A stretch of DNA of 64,000 bases from NCBI GenBank assembly GCA_937885645.1, contig CALABJ010000018.1, positions 62,001 through 126,000 on the forward strand. Reading direction: 5' to 3'. The position numbers and the translations under genes are program-made. The notes under the pieces were generated by a model. That model was not told the origin of the DNA. It saw only the letters and a program-made list of their open reading frames with translations, and searched no databases. The first letter of the stretch is position 1; each line of letters begins with the position of its first letter. Origin of the DNA: RGIG4097 sp937885645 (GTDB lineage: Bacteria > Bacillota > Clostridia > Christensenellales > CAG-917). Below, piece by piece: positions 7,884 through 17,847 of this stretch.

Positions 7884-9854
7884 ATGTCAGCAGCAAAAGG
7901 CTACAATGCGGAGCAAATCCAAGTCCTCGAAGGTCTTGATGCGGTGCGTAAGCGCCCCGGTATGTACATCGGCACAACAGGCAACAAAGGATTGCACCAC
8001 ATTTTATGGGAAATCATTGACAACAGCGTTGACGAAGTGGCAAACGGCTTCGGCGACACTGTCACAATTCAACTTCTTGACGACTGCGTTGCAAGAGTAA
8101 GCGACAACGGCAGAGGTATGCCCGTTGACAAACACCCGAAACTGAAAATCAGCGGTGTTGAAGTCATCTTCACTCAACTGCACGCAGGCGCAAAATTCAA
8201 CAACGACCAGTATTCATTTTCTGGCGGACTTCACGGCGTAGGCGCATCAGTGACAAACGCACTTTCAGAGTGGCTCTACGTTGAGGTTGCCCGTGACGGA
8301 AATCTTTATAGAGCGGATTTCCACTCTCCTGAACTTGCAGGCGGCAAGGTGAAGAGCGGTGTTGTCAAAAATCCTTTGACCTTGGTGGGCAAGACCAAAA
8401 ACCAAGGCAGTCGCGTCACCTTCAAGCCGGACGAGCGCATTTTCAAAGGTGAAAAGTTCAACTACAACATCATCGCAGACCGTATGAGAGACGTGGCCTA
8501 CCTCAACCGTGGTATGACCATCGTCCTTGAGGACCTTCGCATGCCCCTTGACGGTGGCACTGAAAAGAAGGACACTTTCTGCTACAAGGGTGGCATTGCG
8601 GACTATGTCCAATATCTCAACGAGGGCAAAAACACCCTTTACGACAAACCTCTCTACGTTGAAGCAAAAGAGAAGAATTTTGAAGTTGCGGTTGCAATCC
8701 AACACACTGACGGATACAGCGAAAATATCTATTCCTACGTCAACTCAATCCCCACCGTAGAGGGTGGCACTCACGAAGTGGGTTTCAAGAGTGCAGTGAC
8801 AAGAGTTTTCAACGAGTTCGCAAGAAAAAACAACATCTTGAAAGAGAAGCAACCCAATCTTCTTGGCGAAGACTTCCGCGAAGGTATGGTGGCAGTCATC
8901 ACCGTCAAGATGCAAAACGTTCAATTTGAAGGACAAACCAAAGGAAAACTTGGCAATCCCGAAGTAAGACAAAAGGTGGAAACCCTTGTTGCAGAGCAAC
9001 TTGAAGAGCTTCTCCAAATGCGTGGCTACAAGTCCAGCGCAGAAAAGATAATCTCAAAGGCAATGGGGGCAGCCCGCACCCGTGAAGCAGCCAAAAAGGC
9101 AAAGGATATTGCCCGTCAACAAAACAAGCTCAACGGCGCAAACCTCATAGGCAAACTGTCCAGTTGTTCAGGCAGAAACTATGAAATCAATGAGTTGTTT
9201 ATAGTTGAAGGTGACTCCGCAGGTGGCAGTGCAAAGCAAGCAAGAGACCGCTCTTTCCAAGCAATCTTGCCTCTTAGAGGCAAGCCTCTCAACGTTGAGA
9301 AAGCACCACTTGAAAAAATCCTTGCCAACGAAGAGATTTCAACAATCATCAGTGCTCTTGGCACAGGCATCGAGCCCGCCTTTGACATCACAGGGCTGAA
9401 ATATGACAAAGTCATCATCCTTGCAGACGCGGACCAAGACGGCGCACACATAAGAGCACTTCTTCTCACCTTCTTCTTCCGCTATATGCGCAAACTCATC
9501 ACCGAAGGACACGTGTATATCGGTATGCCTCCTCTTTACAAGTTGCAAAAGAAAGACGAAATCCTCTATTGCTACGATGACGAAGCCCTTGAAGAAGGAC
9601 AAAAGAAGATGGGGAAAACTGCACTCCTTCAACGCTTCAAAGGTCTTGGCGAAATGAATCCCGAGCAACTTTGGGACACCGCTATGGACCCTGCAAAACG
9701 TTCACTGACAAGAGTGACCATAGAGGACGCGGCGGCGGCAGACAGACGCATCACCGTGCTTATGGGTGACGACAGTGCAATAAGAAAGGATTATATCTAT
9801 CGTCACGCAGACTTCAACAAGATTGACTCCTTCAAAATCAAGGCGGAGGACTAA
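7884..9854 (+). CDS. parE: Type II topoisomerase ATPase subunit (ParE/GyrB family)
   Basis: This 656-residue protein is the ATPase/TOPRIM subunit of a type II topoisomerase. The GHKL ATPase domain shows EIIDNSVDE, DNGRGMP and GGLHGVGASVTNA. The transducer follows, and the TOPRIM domain carries EGDSAGGSAKQARD and DADQDGAHIR. The start is set at MSAAKGYNAEQIQVLEG, the usual family N-terminus, with an AGG upstream; the longer open frame covers the promoter. It lies 3 bp before the A subunit gene. ParE is preferred over GyrB because the partner looks ParC-like, but the two B subunits are hard to separate by eye and another gyrB presumably exists elsewhere. Confidence 0.85.
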   Translation: MSAAKGYNAEQIQVLEGLDAVRKRPGMYIGTTGNKGLHHILWEIIDNSVDEVANGFGDTVTIQLLDDCVARVSDNGRGMPVDKHPKLKISGVEVIFTQLHAGAKFNNDQYSFSGGLHGVGASVTNALSEWLYVEVARDGNLYRADFHSPELAGGKVKSGVVKNPLTLVGKTKNQGSRVTFKPDERIFKGEKFNYNIIADRMRDVAYLNRGMTIVLEDLRMPLDGGTEKKDTFCYKGGIADYVQYLNEGKNTLYDKPLYVEAKEKNFEVAVAIQHTDGYSENIYSYVNSIPTVEGGTHEVGFKSAVTRVFNEFARKNNILKEKQPNLLGEDFREGMVAVITVKMQNVQFEGQTKGKLGNPEVRQKVETLVAEQLEELLQMRGYKSSAEKIISKAMGAARTREAAKKAKDIARQQNKLNGANLIGKLSSCSGRNYEINELFIVEGDSAGGSAKQARDRSFQAILPLRGKPLNVEKAPLEKILANEEISTIISALGTGIEPAFDITGLKYDKVIILADADQDGAHIRALLLTFFFRYMRKLITEGHVYIGMPPLYKLQKKDEILYCYDDEALEEGQKKMGKTALLQRFKGLGEMNPEQLWDTAMDPAKRSLTRVTIEDAAAADRRITVLMGDDSAIRKDYIYRHADFNKIDSFKIKAED

Positions 9855-9857
9855 GAT

Positions 9858-12281
9858 ATGGCAAAGAAAAAACAAAAAGAAATCATCTATAACAGTGCCA
9901 TTTACAACGTGGCGTTTGAAGAGGTCATGCACAATTCAATGTTGCCGTACTCCGAAAACGTCATCCTTGACCGCGCTCTGCCTAGAGTTGAAGACGGATT
10001 GAAACCCGTCCAACGTAGGATTTTGTATTCAATGTATGAAATGGGCATCACCCCCGACAAGCCTTACAAGAAATGTGCAAGAATCGTCGGTGACTGCCTT
10101 GGCAAATATCACCCCCACGGCGACAGTTCAGTGTACGGCGCACTGGTCCGTATGGCTCAACCCTTCTCAATGGGTATGAAGCTGGTTGACGGCCACGGAA
10201 ACTTTGGCTCAGTTGACGGTGACGGGGCGGCGGCTATGCGTTATACCGAAGCCCGTATGGCATCACTTGCCCTTGAACTTTTGAGGGATCTTGACAAAGA
10301 TACCGTGTCTTGGACACCCAACTTTGACGACAGCCTTGAAGAGCCCACAACTCTCCCCGGCAGATTCCCCAACTTGCTGGTCAACGGCGCAAACGGCATT
10401 GCAGTCGGCCTTGCCACAAACATCCCCACCCACAATATGGCAGAGAGCATTGACGCAGTGGTTGCAATGATTGACAATCCCTCAATCACCACGGCGGAAC
10501 TTCTCAAAGTGTTCAAAGGCCCCGATTTCCCCACAGGCGGATTTATCGTCCCTGTTGACAGCCTTGAATCAATCTATGAAACAGGCAAGGGCAGAATCAA
10601 AATTCGTTCACGCCTGCACGTTGAAGACGAGGACAACGGCAAGAAGAATATCGTCATCACCGAACTTCCTTATCAAGTCAACAAGGCGGAATTGCTCACC
10701 AAGATTGCAGACTTGAGAGAAACCAACAAGGAATTGCTTTCAGGCATCAGCGACATCGTTGACGAAAGTGACAAGTCTGGTATGCGCGCGGTCATCAAAT
10801 TGAAGAAGGACGCACCTGTTGACAAGATTGTGGCTTTCCTCATGAAAAAGTCCAACCTTGAAATCGGCTACTCAGTCAACATCGTTGCAATCGCAGGGGG
10901 CAAACCCGAGCAACTTGGGCTCAAAGACATACTGAAATATTACATCGCATATCAAAGAGAAATCATCGTCAAGCGCACGACCTTTGACCTTAAAGCCGCA
11001 AAGGCAAGAGCAGAAATCGTCAAAGGCTTGCTCATTGCAATAGCCAACATTGACGAGGTCATCCAAATCATCAAGACCAGCGAAACCACCGCAAAGGCAA
11101 AGGCAACACTCCGTGAAAGATTTGACCTCAGTGACGAGCAAGCACAAGCAATCCTTGATATGCGCCTCAAAGCCCTTGCACGTCTTGAAGTTGGCAAACT
11201 GGAAGAAGAACTTGCAAAGCTTGAAAAACTCATTTCAAAACTCAGTGCAATCCTTGCCAGCAAGGCAAAGCAATATGCAGTCATCAAGGATGAAATCCTT
11301 GAAATCAAAAAGAACAATCCTTCTCCTCGTCTTTCAGTCATATTGGGCGCAGAGGAAGGTGACAAGGTTGAAATCCCCACCGCAGAGGAGTCTGTTGCAT
11401 ATCGTGAGGGCGTGTTTGTGTTGAACGATGCAGGCACAATAAGATTTATGTCACAAAAGAGCTATTCATTGGCGCTCAAGGATATGTCCGCTTATGGTGA
11501 AAACGAACTCCCCAAACAAGTCCTGCACGTCAACAACAATGGCGCGCTGTACGCCTTCACTTCAAAGGGCAATCTTGTGAAGATTGACGTCACCACTCTC
11601 CCCGAAAAGAGATGGAGAGAGAAGGGCGTCACCATCGGCTCACTAAATCCTGAAGTGACCGCAGGCGAATACGTGGTCAAAGCCTTCTTCTTTGGCTCAA
11701 CTCCCGTTGGCGAATTCCTCTTCTTCACAAAGCAAGGCATGGTCAAGCGCACCGACGTCAACGAGTATGCAGGCAGCAAGTCCTTTATGAACGCAGTCAT
11801 TTTGGGGGACAATGACACACTCCTCAACGTAGAACTTGTTGACGATGAAAAGAACGTCTTTGAAGTGACCGCAGACGGACAATGCTTGCTCTACAATCCT
11901 CTTGAAGTGCCCCTCCAAGGCAGAAAGGCAGGGGGTGTCAAGGGTGTCAAGTTGAACGAAGGGGACAGCATCGTATTCGGCGGACTCATTGAAGAGGAAG
12001 GAGAAGTGGTCATCGTCACCACCACAGGCTACACAAAACGCGTCATATCCTCAACTCTTGAACTGTCTTCAAGGTACTTGAAGGGTGTCAAGATTGTTGA
12101 CCTTGACAAGAGCAAAGTCAAGTACGTAGGCATGGTGAAAGAGCCCTATGACATAGCAATCGTCACCGGCGGAAAGACTTATATTGTCAACACTGAGGAT
12201 ATCCGCATTGACACAAGAACAACCAAAGGCAAACAACTGTACAAAACACCTGTGACCTTAGTCACAAAAGTGAGCGAATAA
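9858..12281 (+). CDS. parC: Type II topoisomerase DNA-cleavage subunit (ParC-like)
   Basis: The 807-residue protein has the breakage-reunion domain with GLKPVQRRILY, GKYHPHGDSSVYGALVRMAQ and the catalytic Tyr in AAAMRYTEARM. The C-terminal beta-pinwheel has degenerate repeats such as GRKAGGVKGVKL, and no canonical GyrA box (QRRGGKG). The missing box argues for ParC (decatenation) rather than gyrase. The segment ALPRVEDGLKPVQ and TPDKPYKKCARIVGD also resemble clostridial ParC. With the upstream subunit it makes an A2B2 enzyme that resolves linked chromosomes. Quinolone-target region residues are around S81-S82 (HGDSSVY). Confidence 0.82.
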   Translation: MAKKKQKEIIYNSAIYNVAFEEVMHNSMLPYSENVILDRALPRVEDGLKPVQRRILYSMYEMGITPDKPYKKCARIVGDCLGKYHPHGDSSVYGALVRMAQPFSMGMKLVDGHGNFGSVDGDGAAAMRYTEARMASLALELLRDLDKDTVSWTPNFDDSLEEPTTLPGRFPNLLVNGANGIAVGLATNIPTHNMAESIDAVVAMIDNPSITTAELLKVFKGPDFPTGGFIVPVDSLESIYETGKGRIKIRSRLHVEDEDNGKKNIVITELPYQVNKAELLTKIADLRETNKELLSGISDIVDESDKSGMRAVIKLKKDAPVDKIVAFLMKKSNLEIGYSVNIVAIAGGKPEQLGLKDILKYYIAYQREIIVKRTTFDLKAAKARAEIVKGLLIAIANIDEVIQIIKTSETTAKAKATLRERFDLSDEQAQAILDMRLKALARLEVGKLEEELAKLEKLISKLSAILASKAKQYAVIKDEILEIKKNNPSPRLSVILGAEEGDKVEIPTAEESVAYREGVFVLNDAGTIRFMSQKSYSLALKDMSAYGENELPKQVLHVNNNGALYAFTSKGNLVKIDVTTLPEKRWREKGVTIGSLNPEVTAGEYVVKAFFFGSTPVGEFLFFTKQGMVKRTDVNEYAGSKSFMNAVILGDNDTLLNVELVDDEKNVFEVTADGQCLLYNPLEVPLQGRKAGGVKGVKLNEGDSIVFGGLIEEEGEVVIVTTTGYTKRVISSTLELSSRYLKGVKIVDLDKSKVKYVGMVKEPYDIAIVTGGKTYIVNTEDIRIDTRTTKGKQLYKTPVTLVTKVSE

Positions 12282-12293
12282 AAGGACGACATT

Positions 12294-13781
12294 ATGAACA
12301 GAATCGGATTTGACAAAGACCTTTATATGCAAAAGCAATCGGAGCATATTCTTGAAAGAATCAATCTTTTTGACAAGCTCTATCTTGAATTTGGCGGAAA
12401 ACTTTTCGACGATTTGCACGCAACAAGAGTTTTGCCCGGCTTTGACAAGGCGGCAAAAATCAAACTGCTCAAAAACTTGAAAGACGAAGCGGAACTTATC
12501 ATTTGCATAAACGCAAACGACATTGAACGAAACAAAATCCGCGCCGACTACGGCATCACTTACGGCAGTGAAGTGGAACGTATGATTGACAACATTTCCT
12601 CAATGGGGATATATATCAACTGCGTTGTCATCACAATGTTCCAAGAGCAACCTGCCGCCCTTGCTTTCAAGTATAAACTTGAAAATCGTGGCGTAAAGGT
12701 CTATGTCCATCGTCCTACAAAGGGCTATCCCAACGACATTGATGTCATCGTTTCAGATGAAGGATACGGCGCAAACCCCTACATTGAAACCACAAGACGC
12801 CTCGTTGTCTGCACAGCCCCCGGCCCCGGCAGTGGAAAACTTGCCACCTGCCTCAGCCAACTCTATCACGACCAAAAGAAGGGCATCAAAGGCGGATATG
12901 CAAAGTTTGAAACTTTCCCCATTTGGAATTTGCCCTTGACACACCCCGTCAACATTGCCTATGAGGCAGCAACCGCAGACCTTAAAGACGTCAACAAGAT
13001 TGACCACTTCCACCTTGAAGCCTATGGCAAGATGGCAGTCAACTACAATCGTGACATCGAGGTCTTCCCCTTGGTGAAGAATATCCTCACCAAAATTTCT
13101 GGGGGAGAGTTTGTCTATAACTCACCCACGGATATGGGTGTCAATATGGCAGGATATTGCATCATAGACAACGACGCTTGCGAAGAAGCATCAAAGCAAG
13201 AAGTTCTCCGCAGATACTACAAGGCAAGATGCGACTACAAAAACGGTCAAGGCACAAAGGGCACAATCGAGCGCCTTCGCGTGCTTATGTCCAAGCTTCA
13301 AGTGTCCGCAAATGACAGAAAGGTCATTGCATCAGCCCTCATCAAAAACCAAATTGCAGACGGAAAGGGTGCAGTGGCAATCGAGCTCCCTGACGGACAA
13401 ATCGTCACGGGCAGAAACACAAAACTTATGTCCGCAGCAGCGGCAGCAGTGTTCAACGCAGTGAAGACAATAGGCAAAATTGACGACGACATTGACCTCA
13501 TCGCCCCTGTTGTCATCGAGCCTATCATCTCATTGAAATCTAAGGTCCTTCACGAAAAGCACACTCCTCTTTCACTTGAAGAAGCACTCCTTGCTTTGTC
13601 AGTGTGCGCAGCCACCAACCCCCTTGCAGCCAAGGCAGTGAAGAAACTTGAAATGCTTGCAGGCTGTGAAGCCCACTCATCACACATGCTTTTCAAGGCG
13701 GACGAAAACCCTATGCGCAAACTTGGTTTGCACCTGACCTGTGAACCTGAGTTTTTGGACAACAATCTCTTCATCAACTAA
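12294..13781 (+). CDS. DUF1846 family protein
   Basis: The 495 residues match the size and landmarks of the DUF1846 family (FDKDLYMQKQSEHILERI at the start, CTAPGPGSGKLATCLSQLYHD with a P-loop-like glycine motif, and the PIWNLPLTHPVNIAYEAATADL segment). Members are widespread in Firmicutes and have no agreed biochemical role; the GPGSGK loop suggests nucleotide or phosphate binding. It has an AAAGGACGAC ribosome site and follows parC by 12 bp, so it is probably in the same transcript. Confidence 0.85.
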   Translation: MNRIGFDKDLYMQKQSEHILERINLFDKLYLEFGGKLFDDLHATRVLPGFDKAAKIKLLKNLKDEAELIICINANDIERNKIRADYGITYGSEVERMIDNISSMGIYINCVVITMFQEQPAALAFKYKLENRGVKVYVHRPTKGYPNDIDVIVSDEGYGANPYIETTRRLVVCTAPGPGSGKLATCLSQLYHDQKKGIKGGYAKFETFPIWNLPLTHPVNIAYEAATADLKDVNKIDHFHLEAYGKMAVNYNRDIEVFPLVKNILTKISGGEFVYNSPTDMGVNMAGYCIIDNDACEEASKQEVLRRYYKARCDYKNGQGTKGTIERLRVLMSKLQVSANDRKVIASALIKNQIADGKGAVAIELPDGQIVTGRNTKLMSAAAAAVFNAVKTIGKIDDDIDLIAPVVIEPIISLKSKVLHEKHTPLSLEEALLALSVCAATNPLAAKAVKKLEMLAGCEAHSSHMLFKADENPMRKLGLHLTCEPEFLDNNLFIN

Positions 13782-13873
13782 AACAGCACTTTTTCCTGCG
13801 GAAATGATAGGATAAAGTGGCATTTTGAAAAAACAAGTAATCAACGGTAAACCCGAAACATAGTGAGGTAAAT

Positions 13874-15652
13874 ATGCAAGTCAAACAAAGAAATGAAATC
13901 GAACAAAAGTACAAGTGGCACCTTGAGGACATCTTTGAAAGCAACGATGCTTGGGAAGAAGCATTTTTTGCAACCGAAGAGATGATCCCCAGCATCGCAA
14001 AGTTCAACGGCAAGCTCAACGATGATGACAATATCCTTGAATGCCTTACTCTCACCACAAAGATTGGTCACGAACTGTCAAGACTTTATCAATATGCACG
14101 TATGCGCCGTGACGAGGATTCTCGTGAAAGTGTCTATCAAGGCATGACTGACAGAGCAGAAATGCTCATGGTAAAGTTTGGCTCATTGTCATCATACATT
14201 TCACCTGAACTGACCGAACTTCCCACCGAAAAACTTGAAGCACTGAAAAAGGACAAGAGATTTGCTGATTACGACGTCAGCATCGATGAACTCATCCGTG
14301 ACAAGAGCATCACCCTCTCAAAGAAGGAAGAAAAACTCCTCAGCGAAATGCGCTTGTTCAGTGGCAACAGCGGTGAAGTCTTCACAATGTTTGACAACGC
14401 AGACGTCAAGTTTGACCCCATTGAAGACGAAGAGGGCAACAAGATTGAAATGAGCCACGGCGTCTATTCAATGATGATGCAAAACCCCAATCAAGAGATG
14501 AGAAGAAAGGCATTTGAAAGCATGTTCAACGCCTACAAAAACTACGTCAACACCCTTGCAGTCAACTACGGCGGAAACGTGAAGAAAAACTGGTTCTTTG
14601 CAAAGATACGTGGTTTCAACACCGCACTTGACTACTCAATGTACAATGAAAACGTGCCTTCAACTTGCTACAAGAAACTTCTTGAAGCAGTGGACAAAGG
14701 CACAGCACCTCTTCATAGATATATCGCTCTCCGCAAGCGCATTTTGGGCATTGACCTCAACATGTACGACCTGCATGTGCCCATCATCAAAGCACAAAAC
14801 CTTGCTTTGCCCTATGAAGAAGCAGTGGAAACCGTGAAAGAAGCATTGAAGGTTATGGGCAAGGAATACAGCGACATTTTGGCATCAGCATTCACCGACG
14901 GCTGGATTGACGTCTATGAAAACAAGGGAAAGAGAAGTGGCGCATACAGCTGGGGTTGCTATGGTGTTCACCCCTTCGTCCTCCTCAACTATCACGAAAC
15001 AACCCACGATATTTTCACCATTGCCCACGAACTTGGCCACGCATTGCACTCCTATTATTCAAATGCAAACCAATGTGAAGAAAAGGCAGGCTACAAGATT
15101 TTCGTTGCAGAAATCGCATCAACCGTCAACGAAGTGCTCCTTCTCAAACACCTTTTGAAGACAGCCACCGGCGAGTTTAGGAAATATCTCCTTTCATATT
15201 ATCTTGATATGTTCCGCACAACCCTGTTCCGTCAAACAATGTTCTCAGAGTTTGAAGTGGCAGCCCACACAATGGTTGAAAGTGGAGTGCCTGTCACCGC
15301 AGACGCACTGTCCAATGCCTACTATGAACTGAACAAGAAGTATTATGGCGAAGCAGTCAACCACAACGACCTTATCCGCTATGAATGGGCAAGAATCCCT
15401 CACTTCTACAGAAGCTACTACGTTTATAAGTACGCAACCGGCATCACCACCGCAGTGACCATCGCCAACAATATCCTCACCTATGGTGAAGAATATTTCA
15501 ACAAATATCGCAAATTCCTCAGCGCAGGCGGATCACTTGCCCCTCTTGACATCATCCGTCTTGCTGACGTAGACCTTGAAACTTCCGCACCCTTTGAAAA
15601 GGCTATGGAAGAATTTGACAAAACCCTCAAAGAACTTGAAGAACTTGTCTAA
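13874..15652 (+). CDS. pepF: Oligoendopeptidase F (M3B metallopeptidase)
   Basis: PepF hydrolyses short peptides in the cytoplasm. The zinc site HELGH with the downstream glutamate (AHELGHALHSYYS ... AEIASTVNEVLL) is intact. The N-terminal KWHLEDIFESNDAWEE and the LEKL-type helical region match the M3B family. The length of 592 is normal (about 600). The start has a GAGG ribosome site. Its last codons overlap the start of the next lipoprotein gene. Confidence 0.93.
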   Translation: MQVKQRNEIEQKYKWHLEDIFESNDAWEEAFFATEEMIPSIAKFNGKLNDDDNILECLTLTTKIGHELSRLYQYARMRRDEDSRESVYQGMTDRAEMLMVKFGSLSSYISPELTELPTEKLEALKKDKRFADYDVSIDELIRDKSITLSKKEEKLLSEMRLFSGNSGEVFTMFDNADVKFDPIEDEEGNKIEMSHGVYSMMMQNPNQEMRRKAFESMFNAYKNYVNTLAVNYGGNVKKNWFFAKIRGFNTALDYSMYNENVPSTCYKKLLEAVDKGTAPLHRYIALRKRILGIDLNMYDLHVPIIKAQNLALPYEEAVETVKEALKVMGKEYSDILASAFTDGWIDVYENKGKRSGAYSWGCYGVHPFVLLNYHETTHDIFTIAHELGHALHSYYSNANQCEEKAGYKIFVAEIASTVNEVLLLKHLLKTATGEFRKYLLSYYLDMFRTTLFRQTMFSEFEVAAHTMVESGVPVTADALSNAYYELNKKYYGEAVNHNDLIRYEWARIPHFYRSYYVYKYATGITTAVTIANNILTYGEEYFNKYRKFLSAGGSLAPLDIIRLADVDLETSAPFEKAMEEFDKTLKELEELV

Positions 15653-16223
15653 AATTGCAATAATAATCTTGCTCCTTTTGGTAGGTTTGGTGGCGGTAGG
15701 TTGCAACAGCACCGACACCGCTCCTGCCACCTACGGAGTGTACGTCAAGTCAGTCACTGTGGAGGAGGACGTTTGCACAGTCCGTCTTTCCCGTTCGGGA
15801 AAGGGAGAGTCCCTTCAAGACTCGGTGATTGCAGTTGAAGAGGTGGGTGGAAGCTTTTTTGACACCTACATTTACACCGTGTCCTTTGACGGCGGGGCAA
15901 CATTTAGTGCCGTCAACCATCTTCTCACCCAAGATGTCACAATCTTGGAAGGGAAGGAATATTCCACTTTGAAAATAGTCTATGACTATGATACAATCTA
16001 CAAATCAATAAAAAGTGACGGAGTCCACACCAAATCAGGTAGAACTCACACCCACTCTTTTGAGGTGGTGGAAGGACCTTTTCAAGTGACCTTGACAAGG
16101 GAAGTGCCCAACCAATCAGTGTGGTACGCCGTTGCAATCGGTGGGACAGTTGCGTTGCTTCTGGTGGCAGTTGTCACACTGAAAGTGGTCAGAGGAAAGT
16201 ATGGCAGAAAAGAAGAAAACTGA
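15645..16223 (+). CDS. Small lipoprotein of unknown function with C-terminal membrane helix
   Basis: The likely start is the TTG at 15645, giving a short signal peptide (SKIAIIILLLLVGLVAVGC) whose cysteine is the probable lipid-attachment site; an ATG at 15576 would make an atypically long basic leader inside pepF. The mature part (about 150 residues) is beta-rich, and a C-terminal transmembrane helix (SVWYAVAIGGTVALLLVAVV) is followed by a basic tail. Having both a lipid anchor and a C-terminal helix is uncommon. The gene overlaps pepF by 8 bp and dnaB by 23 bp. I do not recognise the family. Confidence 0.62.
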   Translation: MSKIAIIILLLLVGLVAVGCNSTDTAPATYGVYVKSVTVEEDVCTVRLSRSGKGESLQDSVIAVEEVGGSFFDTYIYTVSFDGGATFSAVNHLLTQDVTILEGKEYSTLKIVYDYDTIYKSIKSDGVHTKSGRTHTHSFEVVEGPFQVTLTREVPNQSVWYAVAIGGTVALLLVAVVTLKVVRGKYGRKEEN

Positions 16224-17739
16224 AAGAAAAAACCTGCGCGCAATGCCCAACAACGTTGAGGCAGAGCAAAACGTCTTGGGCGCATTGCTCATTGACGACA
16301 AAATGGCAGACGTCATTATGCCCACTCTCGCAGTGGAGGACTTTTTCGTAAGTCAAAACCGCATAATCTACTCCGCTATGCGTGAACTTGTTGAGCGCAG
16401 TTCCCCCATTGACACCGTGTCAGTGGCAGACAAGCTGGAACTTCAAGGCAAACTTGACGAAGTGGGAAGCATTGACTATCTCAACTCACTTGCAATGGGA
16501 GTTGTCAGCAGTGCCAACGCAAAATACTACGCCGACATCATCAAGCGTGACTCTTTGACACGCAAGGTCATCTCTGCCGGCAACGACATTTTGGAATATG
16601 CCTACACTTGCGAAGACGGCGCAGACGCCCTTGGCAAAGCAGAGCAACTTGTGTTCAAGATTGCAGAAGAAAAAACTGACAAAGCACTGACCCACGCAAA
16701 AGAAGCCCTTGCCACCGCTTTCCAAAACATACAAGACGCACAAGCAGGCAACACCCCTAGCAACCTTATCTTCACAGGGTTCACCAACCTTGACAGAAAG
16801 ACAAAAGGTTTGAAGCCCGGTGACTTTGTCATCCTCGCCGCTCGTCCCGGTGTTGGTAAAACAGCTCTTGCACTGAACATTGCCGTCAACTGCTTGCTGA
16901 AAAACAAGACCGTTGCAGTGTTCAATATGGAAATGACCGCACCCTCACTTGTCAAACGTATGCTTGCATATCTTTCAGGCGTCACCTTTGAAAGCATGGA
17001 CGTCCGCGGACAACTGAGCGACTCTGACATAGCCAAACTCTACAACGCATACACAACCCTTCTTGGCAAGGAACTTTACATAGACGACTACTCAATGAAT
17101 CACCCCAGTGATATCCTTTCAAAGTGCCGTAGATTGAAACGTGAAAAAGGTCTTGACCTTGTCATTGTCGACTATCTCCAACTTATGGAAGCGGACAGCA
17201 AGGGCAGAGCATCTGAGTCAAGACAAAATGACGTCAGCACAATGTCACGTCAACTGAAAGTCTATGCAAAGGAACTGGGCGTGCCCATCCTTGCACTGTC
17301 ACAAATGAGCCGTGGCGCAGAAAAGGAAGGCAGAGCACCTCAACTGAGTGACCTTCGTGACTCAGGCGCAATCGAGCAAGATGCTGACGTCGTCATGTTC
17401 TTGCACGATCCTAGCAAGGTTGATGAAAATCTTCCTAAGGATGAAATCCTACTTCTCCTCCGCAAAAACAGAAGCGGTTCAATTGGTGAAATGAAACTCC
17501 ACTGGGACGGCAACACCACCACTTTCCGTGATATTGATGAAAGTGGTGCAGTGAGAGAGCCTGAAACCCCAGTCATCCAAGGTGACGTCACCCGTCTTGA
17601 AGAGGTTGAAACCAACGGCAATCCCATGCCTTTCCAAGAGTTGGCAGGGGACTTTGAAGAAGTTGTCACCGCAGAAGTGTTGCCCTTTGACGACGACGAT
17701 ATGGAATACGTTGACGAAGGAGATGACCTTCCTTTCTAA
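16201..17739 (+). CDS. dnaB: Replicative DNA helicase DnaB
   Basis: DnaB is the hexameric helicase that unwinds DNA at the fork. The N-terminal helical domain (PNNVEAEQNVLGALL) is followed by the RecA-like domain with Walker A (ARPGVGKTALALN), Walker B (DLVIVDYLQLM) and the late motifs LSQMSRGAEKE and LRDSGAIEQDADVVMFLH. The 512-residue length exceeds the usual 440-460 because of an acidic tail that ends EGDDLPF, very like the C-terminal tip of Firmicute SSB. The start has an AGAGGAAAG ribosome site inside the end of the upstream gene. A terminator follows. Confidence 0.94.
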   Translation: MAEKKKTERKNLRAMPNNVEAEQNVLGALLIDDKMADVIMPTLAVEDFFVSQNRIIYSAMRELVERSSPIDTVSVADKLELQGKLDEVGSIDYLNSLAMGVVSSANAKYYADIIKRDSLTRKVISAGNDILEYAYTCEDGADALGKAEQLVFKIAEEKTDKALTHAKEALATAFQNIQDAQAGNTPSNLIFTGFTNLDRKTKGLKPGDFVILAARPGVGKTALALNIAVNCLLKNKTVAVFNMEMTAPSLVKRMLAYLSGVTFESMDVRGQLSDSDIAKLYNAYTTLLGKELYIDDYSMNHPSDILSKCRRLKREKGLDLVIVDYLQLMEADSKGRASESRQNDVSTMSRQLKVYAKELGVPILALSQMSRGAEKEGRAPQLSDLRDSGAIEQDADVVMFLHDPSKVDENLPKDEILLLLRKNRSGSIGEMKLHWDGNTTTFRDIDESGAVREPETPVIQGDVTRLEEVETNGNPMPFQELAGDFEEVVTAEVLPFDDDDMEYVDEGDDLPF

Positions 17740-17765
17740 AATCTAGCACAAATGAAATGAAAAGA

Positions 17766-17789
17766 GGACAGAGAAATCTGTCCTTTTTA
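17766..17789 (+). terminator. Terminator after dnaB
   Basis: AGGACAGA/TCTGTCCT stem followed by T5. Confidence 0.75.
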
Positions 17790-17847
17790 TTTTGCCCACA
17801 AAAAGGTTTGTCCTCATACTCCTCACGCGCGCGACATATATTAAAGT

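Noticed and set aside
7884..12281. Naming the topoisomerase pair gyrB/gyrA
   Set aside because: The A subunit lacks a canonical GyrA box and its N-terminal segments resemble ParC. The choice remains provisional.
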